A stretch of DNA of 64,000 nt from Anoplopoma fimbria (taxonomy: Eukaryota; Chordata; Actinopteri; Perciformes; Anoplopomatidae): assembly GCF_027596085.1 (NCBI RefSeq), contig NC_072450.1, positions 2,987,236 through 3,051,235 on the forward strand, in the 5' to 3' direction. The notes beneath the pieces are model-generated. The model saw only the letters and a program-made list of their open reading frames with translations, searched no databases and had not been told where the DNA came from. A program made the translations under genes and the position numbers. Below are positions 37,430 through 50,930 of the stretch, one piece after another (the stretch's first letter is position 1; every line of letters begins with the position of its first letter).

Positions 37430-40400
37430 TCACTTCCTGCGGCGGGCTGCGGCTCCCTTCTTGCTGCTGCAAAGCACAAAGTGCAAAAACAGCATCAGAT
37501 GTGTACAAAGATGCTTTATGGTGGCTTTGATTTGAATAGTATAGATGCATATATATTTTAAAATATATTAATTACATATATAAGAAAGCACAGGGTGAGA
37601 AATAAACCAACTACTGGAGAGGTTTCTTCAGCTACATTGCCCTCTAGTGAACCTACATTACACTATATAAATAATATATAAATAATATATAAATAATATA
37701 TAAATAATATATAAATAATATCTATAATAATATATAAATAATATATAAATAATATATATAATAATATATAAATAATATCTAAATAAATATATAAATAATA
37801 TCTATAATAATATATTATTAAATCTACCTGAAGGCAACTATAATCAGGATTAAATCAAAACAAACTGATAACTGGTAACAATAAATAAATAACTATATTC
37901 AGAGTCGTAACTAAGTACAAAAAAAAATTCAAGGTACTACAATTCCACTACATTTGAGAAGGAAATATTGTACTTTTTACATCGATACATTTATTTGACA
38001 GCTTTAGTTAGTAGTTTAAACTAACTAAAAAAATAATTGATCATGCATTATTCTGAAATGTGACTTTTACTTAATGAGTACTTTTACTTTTGTTACTGTT
38101 AATACTTTTATACTTTACTTGAATAAGAGTTTGATGCAGGACTTTTTACTAACATTTTTTACTCTGCAGTACTGTTACTTTAACTTAAGTTAAAAATCTA
38201 AATACTTCTTCCACCACTGATTATATTACATTATAATGTAGCTTATTTTTTATCAGTGTTTTCACTCAAATATCAACATTACACAGAGTTTATAAGTTTG
38301 GATCTTGAAGTAATTTTCCTGTATGTGACAGAATAAATATCTGGTATGTGATGAACTGTAAAGTTTCTGTGAATTCTTTCCAGATGTTTGTGTGGAGCGA
38401 CTTACTGTTTCTGCAGCTCATCGATGCGGTTTCTGAGAGAGACGACCTGGAAGACAAACAGCCTCAACTGAACACCCTCAGGACTCTGAGATCCTTCTTT
38501 AAAGATGCAACGTGCAACTTTTCACACATTAAAATATCAGTTAATGAGCACAATCTACAGTATGTCAAACTCTCGAGTTTACCATCACAGAGTGTCAAAG
38601 AGAGATTTACACAAAAAGAACAAACAAAAGCTAGATATACTTCTTTTTTCTCATCTTTGATCAAACAGCAGCACTAAACTAAAGGCCAAACAGCTGAAGT
38701 TAAAATAAAATATTTTTGATGCTTTTAATCTCCTTTTTTCTTTCTGTATCAAATAGTGTATTTTTATTTATATAATGAAAGAAAGGATACTTTTTTTAAA
38801 ACACTATAAAGCAGTATTCATACATCTTGAATGTAAACATTATATAGCAATGTGGAGAAAACAGAGATATGATTTTTGACCTCCCAGCATAAAAAAAGCA
38901 TACAAGAAAAATAAATAAAAGAAATGTAAAACCATATAACCTTGCCTTTGTAACAAAGAAGTGTTGACGTTCATGTTACCAAAAAAAACTAGATTAAACT
39001 CATCATCATTTTTTTTAAAGATAATAGGGTCTCTCATGTTGCGTGTTTTAGAGTCGGTCTGTCAATAAAGTTCTTTAAACTACTTTTGACCTCTTGAGAC
39101 TTTTTCCCCCAATGCATTCTGGGAGAAGGTGAAGTTTGTGTTTCCTCACTGACCTCGTATCTCTGCCTCTTGAGATTCTCGCAGTGGTCGTATTTAATCG
39201 CCTCCAGGTTGTGCAGCCACTCCCACATCTCCTTCGCCTTTTCCCTGAAAAAACAGAAACCCAAATTTCAATGAACAGTTCTGCAGCAACATTATTCACC
39301 TGAGTGAAGACACTAAATGTCCAAAGCCTGTATGTAGACCAATGCATAAAAAATACAGTAGAATCTGACCAGCACTTTATTGACAGATTCAACATTTTGC
39401 TCTATTTTCTTTGAAACCTTTTCTCCTTTGCTTAGTTTTGTCTCTCTTTTCTTTCAGAAAGAAAAAAACATTAGGACATTTTGTATTATGTAAAGTTGCT
39501 TGGATATGTTTGTCTGTATATCAACAGTGTAAACATCTGTGTTTTAATGGATAAATAAGCGTGTTAGTGTTCCAGAGATGTAAAAAACATATAGATGTAA
39601 CATTCTGAGCGTTAGTAATTTGTAAATTATATATAAAGTACAACATCGAAAAACATTCATATAAATGGATTATTATTTTTTGTATTATTATTATTATTAT
39701 TTTTCTGCTATTTCCACTAAGAGGATCATGCGATCGGTTGCATGTGTGTGAATCTCTGTGTCTGTCCGCAGCTAAATCTCCCATTCTGCTTCAGCAAACT
39801 GCATAATATTTCAGGTGCACATTTCAAGCTGCATGATCCAGAACCTCAAGTAGTTGCAGTGACTCACACTTTCTCAAAACACCTTCTATCACCTGTTTTA
39901 TACTGCCACTGACCGCCTGCTCACTCCTCACTCTCTACTCTTCATTGCATTTTGGTTAAGACATGACTTAAATCAACTTTGACTTATTGGACAGTTAACT
40001 TCCGTACTTAAGTAACGTCAATTTCGTAGTTATCTTAACCCAAACCACAATCTTTTCCTGAACGTAACCAGAAAGTTTTGTTGCCTAAACACTGCAGCAA
40101 AAAAGAACTTTTCGTAATGTTTCATAACCAACCGCTGTATTAGGAAACATTGCAATGAATTACTTTGATACTGAAGAAGATCTAAAAGTCCTGGAGTTAA
40201 AAGAGGCGTATTGTATTTGGTGAAAAATAATGAAAAATAATACATTTGTACTTTGTTATCATCCGATGTGTAGGTGTTTGGTTGATAACTTTTCATTTAT
40301 CTGCTCTTCATACATTTAAAACACAGGGATGAATGCTCTCTGTGACAACGTTTCTTTATCATCTAGACTGTGATTCGTCTGGCTCGTCCTCATGTGGGTT

Positions 40401-43400
40401 ACCTCAGGTTGTCCTCGGTGTAGCCGCTGACGTTCAGGGGTTTGCATCTCTCTGACATGATCTTCTTCTTCTTCTCTCTCTCCGTCTGCTTCTTGCCTCT
40501 CTTCTGTTCAATCTGGAAAAACACACGAAAACATGTTGCTACCTGGTTTGTATGAAGTTGAGGCAAACGACAAAACAACAGAGAAATTATGAATGATAAA
40601 GTAGAGCTACCTTCTGCAGGTGGCTGCTGTAGCCCGATCCCATGCTGCTGAGCGTCATCTTCTTCTTGGCTTCAGCCTCGGCCTTCCAGTGGGCGTCGGC
40701 TTCCTCCTTCCTCTGACGCTCAGCCTGTGAAATTCATTTAAAAAACATCACAATCTTACTGGTTTTATTCTTTTCCTTTTTTGCCAGTTATGTCCACGCA
40801 AAGTTTTTAACAGCATCTGAAAATGTTTGTCTTTGCTGACCTATTTGTTTGAATTTATCGCCTGGTTGCAGTGATGTAGAAATGTACTCGGTACACTCTG
40901 ACATCACTGCCAGGTGTGGTGAGATGTGCAACATACTGTAAACTCTTCACCAGAAGAGGTCAGTGTGACACTGCTTTTAAGCCTGCTGTTGAGTTATATG
41001 ATATTGTGTTATAAGATACGTTAAGATAAGATAAGGTAAGATGAGATAATAAGCAATAAAAAGACAATAAAGATACGGTAAAGATACCATACAATACAAT
41101 ACGATAAGTAAAGTAAGTTAAGTAAGTTAAGTTAAGTTAACATAAGATAAGATAAAGATAAAGATACCGTACCATACCATAAAAAGAGATGATAACATAA
41201 GATAAAGATAGGATACGATGATAAGAGTTGATACGACACGATACGATATCATATGATAAGATAAGACAAAGATACAATACGATAAAGATATATTATGATA
41301 TGATAAGATAAGATATCATAAGATAAGATAAAGATACGGTACGGTAAGCTAAAATAAGGATCCAATAACAATACGATTACGATTACGATAAGATACAATA
41401 CGATAAAGATACGATAAAGATACGATAAAGATACGATAAAGATACCGTAAGATAAGACAAAGATAGAATACTATAAAGATACATTATGATAAGATAAGAT
41501 AAGATTAGATATGATATGATATGAAAAAGATACGATACGATAAAACCAGAGGAAAATTGCTGTGCAGCAGTTGCAATACAAGGTGTGAAGAGTGTAAATA
41601 TAAGAAGTCTAAAATAACAATAAGGAGCAAATACAGAACATATGAAATAAATGACTGCCGTTGGGTATTTGTGAGTGTGAATACCTTCTTAATGAATCTA
41701 TTTAAACAGTTCAGTACTGTTTAAATAGCTTTTGAACTCGTACCTCCCTCCTGGCCTGCCGCTCTTTGTCTTTCTCAGCGCGGATCCTCTGCTGCTCGGC
41801 TCGCTCGGCACGACGCTTCTCCTGAAAATGCAAAAATCAAAATGCTGCAAATTTTTTCTTCCATGTCAAGTAACCAATCTAAAAAAAGCTTAATTTTTGT
41901 TTTGTTTAATATTTAAATGCATGTTATCATGTGCATGTTTAATGCATATTTTTGGTTTGGCTAAAATCTCACAATTCTGTCTTTGAGACCGAGGAGCTCC
42001 TCCTCCTCTTTCTTCCTGCACTCGAAGTGAGCGTCGATCAGCGACTGCAGCTCGACCAGGTCTTTGTTTTGACGTTTCTTCTGGATGTCCTGTAAGAGAT
42101 GGACAAGAGACGGACGTCACTAACAAACAGGACAGAGGCCTCCAGCTGCAAATCCACACTGACTGAAAAAACCTGGCTTCTGAAAAGAACAAGAAACGCT
42201 CATAAAACCGGTCTGGATTTTGGTTTATCATCAGATTATTGTTTCGTCCAACTAACAATCTAAAACCTGATAGTTATTAAAAAGCAGCAAATTTACTTAC
42301 ACAATTATCAAAATAGTTGCCAATTATAATTTTTTTCTTTTATAGGCTCTTCATGTTTTTTTATTTTTATTTTTAATCTTAATTTGTAAAGTAACTAAAG
42401 CTATCAGATAAATTAAATTATGGAGTAGAAGAAGAAAGTAACAGTACAGGTACCTAATCATTTTTAAGTGCAGTACTTGAGTAAACGTATTTAGTTTATA
42501 TTCTAGCGCTGCATGTAAGTATTCATGTATCTGGATAAACATCAGCCAACAAAAACAAGTCGACTTACATCAAAGTCCACTTTCTCTCCGTCTGGGATCT
42601 TTGGAGCAGATGGTCTGTTGAAGGAAAATAACATTCAAATTATAACGAGTACTTTAAAGGAACATTGTGTTGGATTTGGTGGCATCTAGTGGTGAGTTTG
42701 CACATTGCAACCAACTAAATACCCGTCGTTTTCAGGGTTATCTACCACAAAACCGTGGTGAACGCTGTATGGTAAGGTCATCCTCACCGTAAGAACACAA
42801 CACTGTGGCTCACATTAACACATTTCCACAAGCGTGTCGGAGAACTAACGCTGCCTTCAGGTAACATAAAAACACGACAGGCCAACGATCGTTAGCATCA
42901 TTAGTCTCTATTTGTCTCATCATTTATTCCCTCAGTAAACATTGTAAACATGAGTTTATGGTCTCAATCTCTAGTTTCAAGTCTTCTTCAATACAGCATG
43001 ATGTTCATTTAGTAAATGATGCTCCATTTAGAGTCAAACAGACCATAAAGCAGGGGATGCTTTAGGGCGGGGCTACACACTGATTGACAGGTCGACACCA
43101 GAGACGTATACATGGTCTTTACGTTACTTCTCCGCATTCCAAACGTAGAAATCAGTTCATTGGATAGAAAAAAAAACATTGCCAAACTTGAGGCTTCACA
43201 CCAGCAGTCTACAAACCAATGGGTGATTTCATGATGACTTCGTCCACTTCTTATATACAGTCTATGGTTGGACGCTCTCTATGTAGATATGAAGGGCTCA
43301 TTCTAAGCTAACGAAAACACAAAGACACACACTGGAGCTTTAAAGGTGCCAGCAATGTGAAAACAAGAGGGAAGAAAGTAAATTTACTCACTTGAACTTC

Positions 43401-46400
43401 GGCTTCTCCTCTTTTTATCAAGGTTTAAACAGGAACAGAAAGATAAGAGAGAGAAAATGTTAGAAACAAGAATATGAGACAGAGGCTAAGGAAGTCTGCT
43501 GGTTAATGAGAAGGACGATCCATGTTGTTTCACACCTCCAGTAGACCAACGTCTCATCTGTGTTTGTGTTTAAAGTGCTGTGAGTACACAGTGTTACCTG
43601 TTTTTTTCTATCTACTGTGTGTTAATTTGTTGTGCATTAGTGTGTGAATCAAACCACTGTAATCTGACACATCTGTGTGTAGTAAACCACCACATAAACT
43701 ATTTAAGAGTTTCTTCATCGCACACATTTCACAACAAGGAGTTTGACTGTAAATTACTGTTAATTGATAGTAGAGAAATAAATAAATAAATGAATAAAAA
43801 CACACATTTTAATGGGAGCAGAGTTTGTGATTAGCTTTTTTTTTTGGGACCCTCACACTAAAAAAACACAAAACAACAGACAACACGAGAAGAACAAAAC
43901 GAACAAAACGCAGGCAGAGCGACAGCGACTCAGCAGGAAATACAAACTACCATCTTGATCTCCATCCTCTATTGGCAGGACGCATTCATGCAAAGAAGAG
44001 AAGAAGCACAGATAAGCGGTGGGGCCTCCTGTACACATGACTCCCCTGTTTCTCCACATATCTCGGTGAGACAAAACTCGACATTATTCATGTGTGGAAA
44101 AGATGTGAAGGACAACATCAACATACCTTCGTCTTCATAGCCGTCTGCATGCAGCAAGCGTCCAAAGCAAGAGCAGAACAGAAACCATTAGTGGTGGGAC
44201 CGGTCAGCCCGCTGCTGTCCTCTTTACAACGCACAGCTTATGAAGCACATTTATTCAAATACATGTTCTTAATCAATAATAAAAAGGTGGCAGCCACTGC
44301 AGAAGTCCAATGTTCAAGTCAGGTATTAATTCTGTAGCGGGCAGCTCGCACTTTCCTAACATCCGTGAGGTTTGATTTTGCGGTTCGACTGCATAACAGT
44401 GACAGTTATTTCCTAAATAACAGCCTTTACAAAAATCTTTTTTATTTTTCTATACTGTAGGCAACCCTGTCTCCTCCAAAAATGTTGAATCCCAACTGCA
44501 TTACAAGGGAAACATATTTAATCCGGGATTAAGTCCCCAGTTTTAACCAGTTCAAAACACATGGTTAAAGTTACTACAAGAAACTTTCATTTTGTGTTGG
44601 TTTTGGCGGCCCCTGTGGACAAAAGCGATAGTGATTCCGATCACCAGAGTCCCTTTAGAAAACCTCTAATTTTACTGCATCAGGGTCTGACAGTCTGCCC
44701 TAGAGGAGGAGACGCTGCTGCTGGGTCTGTCCACGGTGGACTGGTCTCTGCTGGAGTCTGAGCTGAAGGAGTTTCTGGTGAACCTGCATGATTTTTCTGT
44801 CCATCTGATTTCACCAGAGTCTGTCCAGTCCGACCCGTTGGCTCCGATTACGAGCTTTAAGAATAACTTTATAGAAATAACCATTAAAAGGTCTTATGTC
44901 TTAATATGTCTAAAAATGGGACACATCACCTTGTTGGATTTTGTTTTCGTTAAGGCATCGTATATCTTCCATACCAGAGAGATCAGCGATTGCTTAATTC
45001 AGATTAATCGTTCGGAGCAAAACCAGATTTTTCGAACTCTTTGCTGCTGAAGCTACGAAATCAAAGCATCAGTTCAGCGTATAGTGAAGCCTGGGACTTC
45101 TGCAGTGACTCCATCTGTGCGAAACAATTTTTCTCAGATCATAAAGAAACTTTAACAAACAAAACAAAAACATTTCCATGGAAGATGTGAACAGTGGGAA
45201 TAAATGTAAATGCTTAAGAGCAGTTAGCCAGTCCCACTCTTCATCTACTCATGGAAAGAAAGATGAAGAAGAAGAAGAAGAACAAGCTTTTATATGACTG
45301 AAATTACCCATAATCCTCTCTGAGTTTTCCAAAATGAGACGTAAACATGGATAGAAGGTGAAGGATTAAAGGGTCAGTTCATGTAAAAGCAGCTGATTTT
45401 CTTCTTCTCCCTTTCCACATTTAGAGACACATGTTCAAAACACACATCTGACACTGAGCCGTAATGCTGGAAACGGGACAAAATGTTTTTGTTTGTTGTG
45501 TTGCTAACACTGATGCTGATGTGATAACTGTGGACATTTTTAACGAAGCAAAGCCCAAACGTTTGCTGCAGTGCACTCTTAAAAAAACAAAATTTCTTGA
45601 AGGAGCCCGAAGACACCAAAAGACACTTTAGGCTTCTTCATAAGAACAAGACTAAAGTGCATCACACAGTGGCCTTGTCATGCCGCGCCGACCCGTGAAG
45701 TAAACGTATTAAAAGACAGATCCTAAGTCGAATAAACAAAAACTGATTTCCACACTAACAGCTAAACTTAGCCTGCCTCAAAAGGATGGGATGTTTTGTT
45801 TTGTAACTGTATTTAATTACTTTCTTATAAAAAAATCATTGATATTCAATAAATCTTGAATATTTTCTGATTAATTGTTCCAATGGTAATTTCCACCAGA
45901 TTATTAGAAACTTTCTGTTGACAAAATTTGCTTGAATCGTAAAACACAGATTTATGAAATGTTTTGATGTAACAGAGAATTTAAAAAAAGTTCAAACAGA
46001 ATCTTAAGAAAGATAAAACACATTTCATAGGCCACTAAATAAAGTGCATGTTTCAGTTTGTAGGTTGTGATAAAAGCATTGCAATTGCGCAACAAACCAA
46101 TTTCTATATATATCGTGCAACTATTGCTGTATCACAAAGCAACGACATGACTCGTCTACTATCGAGCTCTACCATTTAAACTCTGTGACCGTAAAATTTA
46201 GTTTCCTCTAGTCCTGACGAAAGGTCTAATGAAAAGAGGGCGTTGCTCAAAACATCTATTTTGGAAAAGAAAATATAAAAATCATGAGTGCAAGTACCTT
46301 TACTGACATTGTATTCTTTTTTTAACGCTGCAATTAAAAGGAATCTTATCTTCAGTGTGAAAGTATTTTATTTAAAAGATTCTGATATATTCTAAAATAT

Positions 46401-49398
46401 ATTTTAACAGAAATAGCACAGGAGGGACTAAAATGTAAAACATTTAAAGACTCGTAACGTGTCAGTTATGTTCTGCGGCGTCTGTCCTACGGAAGCAGAA
46501 GTGTCCTGCAGGAGAGTCCACGTACCTTCCTCCTCAGGAATCTCCTCCTGCTCCACCTCCTCGGGCTCTGGCTCCACCTGGGCCTCCGCCTCAGGGGCTA
46601 CTTCTACTTCTACTACCTCCTCCTGGGCTACGGGGCACGCAGCATGCACCAAAAACCGCCGGGCAGAGGGGGGGTGTGTCGGAGGAGAAGGCCGTTAATG
46701 AAGACCACAGACATGACAAAAAGTGAGAGATTACTTTAGTTATGAGAGAGAGAGAGAGAGAGAGAGAGATGGATGGATGGATGGATGGATGGATGGATGG
46801 ATGGATGGATGGATGGATGGATGGATGGATGGATGGATGGGTGAGCGAGGGACAGAGCTGCTGGAGAGAGAGAGAAACACATGATGATGAGAGGAAGTCA
46901 GTTGACCTTTCACACAGAAGACATATTTAACTGTTGATGTGGGAAACTTCCTGAAGAGCAGTAAATACGTACTTTTCTTCCACAATATGGAAGCTAAAAG
47001 GTGCTAATTGTACCCTCTTTATGTTGCTATCATTGAATAAACAAATGGAGTTGACGATTGTTTACTTTCATTGTTAGTTTTCCTGCAACATGACTCCCAT
47101 TATTGACATTGTAGTTGTCTTTAAGTGTTTTGATGTGTTTTTTTATAAAGCTTCTTTTCCTATTTTAAGTTTTTACTCTACCGATTGTTTTGATGGATTT
47201 GGTGACAGGTCGCAACCATGGCGTTGTCCAGTCTCGGAGTCTTCCAACTTTTCGTCTTCCAACTTTTATTGTTTCAATTGATCGAAAACCAGGATGGCGA
47301 CGGTCAAAAACCAAGATGGCATGAAAACGGCCAAAGACCAAGACAGCGATGGTCAAAAACCAAGAAGACGAAGGTAAAAAACAATAAGGTGATGGCCAAA
47401 AAAACAAGATGGAGACGGGAAAAACCAAGAAGGTGATTGTCAAAAATATAAATGGCAACGGTCAAAAACCAAGATGGTGACGGTCAAAAACCAAAATGCA
47501 ATTGGCCAAAAACCAAGATGGCGATGGCCAGAAACCAAGACGGCGAAGGTCAAAAGCCAAGACAGTCATAGTACAGCCTACAGTTGATAAGGACAGGAGA
47601 GATCTGCATTAAATAAAACCTGCTTTCATGACTTTTGCTGTTTAATCTGCTGCAAATGAGATGAAGACAAAAAAACTTTTTCTGAGGCTACACAAGAAAC
47701 GAAAACACATATTTTCCTGGATTTTAGATCTTTTGCTAACACCAACTTTGGCCCTGAAACTCATTAGATTGGTCGGTCTTGTTGAGAAACCTTAAACAGC
47801 ATGATAGAGAGCTCCATCTGGCTGTCAGCTCGGGGAAAACAATGCCTTGCAGGTTTATTGAGTTATCTGGACAACTTAATACGTAAAATCCAGAAAACGT
47901 CTTCACGTCAGTAAATGTTCCAGATTCAAGGGTTTACATCATTACATTTTGAAGAGCTTGCAATATTCAGTGCGGAGAAAAACTCAAATTTGTCCTGCAC
48001 TTTCTTTACTTTTTTGATGAAAATCTCAAAAGTTGACATATTAAAATGATAAATTGAACATTTATATATCAAATCATCACTGAGTCTCGTCCAGTTTTCT
48101 CCGTAGTTTCTGCCAATATGATCTATCTGAAGTTTTATGTGAGTCGTCCAGGTAGTTTTCCGTCTCCACTGTTAGAAATATGTCCGTTGTGTGAATGAGG
48201 TCAATGACGGCTGCATTGATGTGACATCAACAGACGACAGCGTAAAAACATGTCACATGCCGAGAAAATGTAAATGTAGAGAGCTCTCTCACATTTTTCT
48301 TTTTTCAACCATGTGATTCAAAACATCACTCAGTCAGAAACAAAAAGTCACCCTTAACTTGGACGTGTTTGACCGACAGCTGTGTGTTAGTAGGCCGGGC
48401 AAAAAACACCTACAATTTCTTTTTAATCAGACAATTAAACATCAAACGAGAGAAATAAATAAAGGATATTTAGTTATTTCTAATGCAACCGAGGGTAAAT
48501 AAAGCACGAAGCAGATGTATTCAACAGAGATTCTGCTGTATAACTGTTATCACCTTTTTAAATCACAATAAATTATCACAGTTCCACTTTGCATTTAGTA
48601 AAAATCCTACTACGACTCAAATACAATCTGTGATGATGTTAGTTCTTCACTTTACGAAGAGCAGGTGTCGTCGTCAAAACACTTCAAATTAAGGGTGAAA
48701 TCAGGCAGCTGAGAAATTAGTGCAGTGGAAAATAAAAAAGTATATTAAATATGGAATTGATTCAGTCGTCTTTACCTTCCTCCTCTTCGGTTTTGGAAAA
48801 ACAAGACATGAGGTGGAACAGAAACAAATATAACATGGAGTCATTTAACTATTACATTTTAATACTCTCTAAACAGACCTTTATGTAAATTATAGTTACA
48901 TTCTTAAAATGTCAAATTAAGTAAGTATAAAAACATTTATATGGGAAATACTTTTACAATATTTATTACCAAATTAATTCAAAATAAATGGTAAAAAAAT
49001 ATATATTAATAGCTGCACATTTCAGGAAAACATAGCATATTCTGAGAAATCGTAGTCTCTAGAATGATTATGATTAAATAATAGTCCATGTGGACACAAA
49101 GCTTTTCACACTCAAAAGAAACAAATTGAAATAAATACAAATATTTTTAAAGCATTTTATGTGATAATTTTAAATAAAGCAATGTTTTTTATTTGTTATA
49201 TATAATAAATCAAAACGAGTGGTCGTCACTTACCCTCTACTTGATCCCTGAAATATGAAAGACATTCATAAATCAGTCAAACATGAAATCACAGCTGACT
49301 TCTTAACGACAGTTTGCGCTTTTTAATCAAATTTAAACTAATAAAACAACATCAGTGTCTGTTGTTATTGACACTTACAGTTCCTCGGTGTCGGACAT
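37430..49398 (-). CDS. tnnt3: Fast skeletal troponin T
   Basis: Troponin T anchors the troponin complex to tropomyosin on the thin filament of fast muscle. Coding exons on the minus strand are 49398-49379, 49247-49234, 48784-48776, 46627-46526, 44144-44127, 43968-43951, 43410-43392, 42614-42569, 42089-41973, 41821-41744, 40724-40611, 40512-40403, 39244-39154, 38446-38406 and 37466-37430. They join without a stop into 277 residues. The protein begins MSDTEELDQVEEEE, has an acidic Glu-rich region to about residue 62, and the family signature [12 protein letters not shown] at 71-82. [15 protein letters not shown] then opens the tropomyosin-binding region, followed by charged helices, [20 protein letters not shown] and a basic tail ending ARRRK. 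This is the fast (TNNT3) rather than cardiac type. It is probably the teleost tnnt3a copy, though a/b is not settled. Exon 48784-48776 is only 9 bases and is the least certain. Confidence 0.92.
37663..37815. repeat. (ATAAATAATAT)n AT-rich repeat
   Basis: An imperfect run of AATATATAAATAATATATAA units in the last tnnt3 intron. Confidence 0.85.
37915..38218. mobile_element. Repeat C MITE relic in tnnt3 intron
   Basis: It contains CTACAATTCCACTACATTTG, several TACTTTTACTT stretches and ends TTCTTCCACCACTG, the same end as the element at 19569-20051. Confidence 0.6.
40985..41535. repeat. GATAA/GATAC-type simple repeat
   Basis: About 550 bases of degenerate 5- and 10-base units such as GATAAGATAAGATAC and GATAAAGATACGATA in the tnnt3 intron between the exons at 40724 and 41744. 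Confidence 0.88.
42650..43345 (+). mobile_element. Dispersed repeat B, copy 2, with repeat A nested inside
   Basis: The outer element starts near AAAGGAACATTGTGTTGGAT and ends near GGCTCATTCTAAGC. Both ends match the copy at 13030-13286. Its middle (about 42910-43265) is a copy of repeat A, including TCTAGTTTCAAGTCTTCTTC and GGGCGGGGCTACACACTG. The whole nest lies in the tnnt3 intron between the exons at 42614 and 43392. Confidence 0.7.
44535..44905. mobile_element. Possible dispersed repeat in tnnt3 intron
   Basis: The segment AAACTTTCATTTTGTGTTGG followed by TTTTGGCGGCCCCTGTGG looks like a common fish repeat. It is recalled, not proven from a second copy in this window. No splice borders make the local open frames into exons. 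Confidence 0.3.
46743..46840. repeat. (GA)n followed by (GGAT)n microsatellite
   Basis: A GA run of about 26 bases is followed by about 18 GGAT units, about 115 bases outside the large acidic tnnt3 exon. Confidence 0.96.
47283..47575. repeat. Degenerate ~21-bp minisatellite
   Basis: Units resembling GATGGCGACGGTCAAAAACC plus AA are repeated about 13 times with many changes, inside the tnnt3 intron between the exons at 46627 and 48776. Confidence 0.85.
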
Positions 49399-50930
49399 GT
49401 TGACAGCAGACTTCAAACCTGAGGGAGAAAACAAAAAAACTTTGAAATAACAGCAGAAAGACTGTGCTGATAGTGGCTACATGTTTGTCTTTATTTGTTG
49501 TTGTTTTCGTGTTAATCACTAATGGAATATGACAGAACACATTCATCGTGAAAAGGAAGCGTGGGGATTAAGAGCTGGAGACTTTGAGACGATCACCACC
49601 AACAGACGACCGACCAGCCAGACCTGCCGGACCAAACGCCACAAATTGGCCCCAGGGAGGAGAGGGAGGAGAGACGAGATGGAAGCTAAGGACCCGAGGC
49701 TACTCCACTACCCAGCATGCTCCTGGCTCTCTGAAAACAGTCAGAGATCGGTGACTGTTGAGCCCACATCTTCACAGAGACCTGGATCCATCGTTCATCC
49801 TGGATCAAGCTGCAGTTGACGGGCGGACAGAGAGCAGGACTCCGGTGGGTTGAGAGGAGGTGGACTCTGTGTTTACATCATGATGCTTGGTGCTCAAAAA
49901 CAGTCAAAGTTGATGGACAGTGTAGGCAGAGTTTTTCAATTTTGGACGGACTCCTAAGAATTATGTTTGAGTAAAATGTTTCAAGGAAAACGTATAATCT
50001 GCAAGATTATCCTTGTTTTTTTACGGATCACAAACACTTTATATTACTATCATATTACATTCTGTATATGATACATATTAGTCTCAGAATAAAGTCGTTT
50101 TGCATAAATTGTCCTTTTTTTTTTTTATACTTAAAGTACATTGTGCTGGACATACTCCTGCACTTTTACTTAAGATTTTTGAAAGCAGGACTTTTACATG
50201 TAATGGAGTATCTTTTTTAACTGCTAGAAGATTTGTAATCTCTAGAATACGCTGGAGAGATCACAAATCTTGGCCCCGGATAAGTGGAAGTTAATTGATT
50301 CATGGATATTTTTCAATTGTTGCTACTTTCACTTAAGTGAAAGACCAGCTCCTCTTCCACATACAGTTCAGAGGTCAGAGAGCTGCACATACTGAATGTT
50401 TCCTCACTGAAGCACATTCACACTCGACCCAAACACCTCGTCCAGAACTGTTGACTCAGCTGGTTTGGAGGTGTTACTTGCTTTGCAGGGTTTTTTTTAC
50501 ACATGAGAATCAAGTCTAAGTCCTCACACCATCACCACTTTCAGCTTTCAGTTTAGAGAATATTTAAGGCTTCTCTAGTTTTGGTTTGCTCAGGATGATT
50601 TTTAGTTTGTGGTGCTCATAACAACTAAAAATAACTCTTAAAAAATTCAACAGCTCTTGTCTCCTGGATAATCCTCAGACATCCCAGCTGGCTGGACGGT
50701 TTGCTGCATGTAAATCCCCCCTGCTCTCTTTTTACAAATGTCCTGTCTCTCTCCATAAACACTCTCAAAGAAAGGCCTTTTCTTTTCCAGAGTGTAGTAT
50801 GAACAAAATCTGTTTACAGCAAGGCCAAAAATCACTCCCTTGTCAATCTTTATCTTTAAGAAGTTCACTCAACAGTGAGCAGTAAATGGAGATTTTTGAC
50901 ACTTATGAATCAGTATCATTTGACCTTCTG

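Noticed and set aside
40985..41535. Cluster of GATA transcription-factor sites
   Set aside because: The GATA motifs are a by-product of a simple GATAA/GATAC repeat.
44561..45050. Small plus-strand frames in a tnnt3 intron
   Set aside because: They lie in what looks like a dispersed repeat; no splice borders, and not on the gene's strand.
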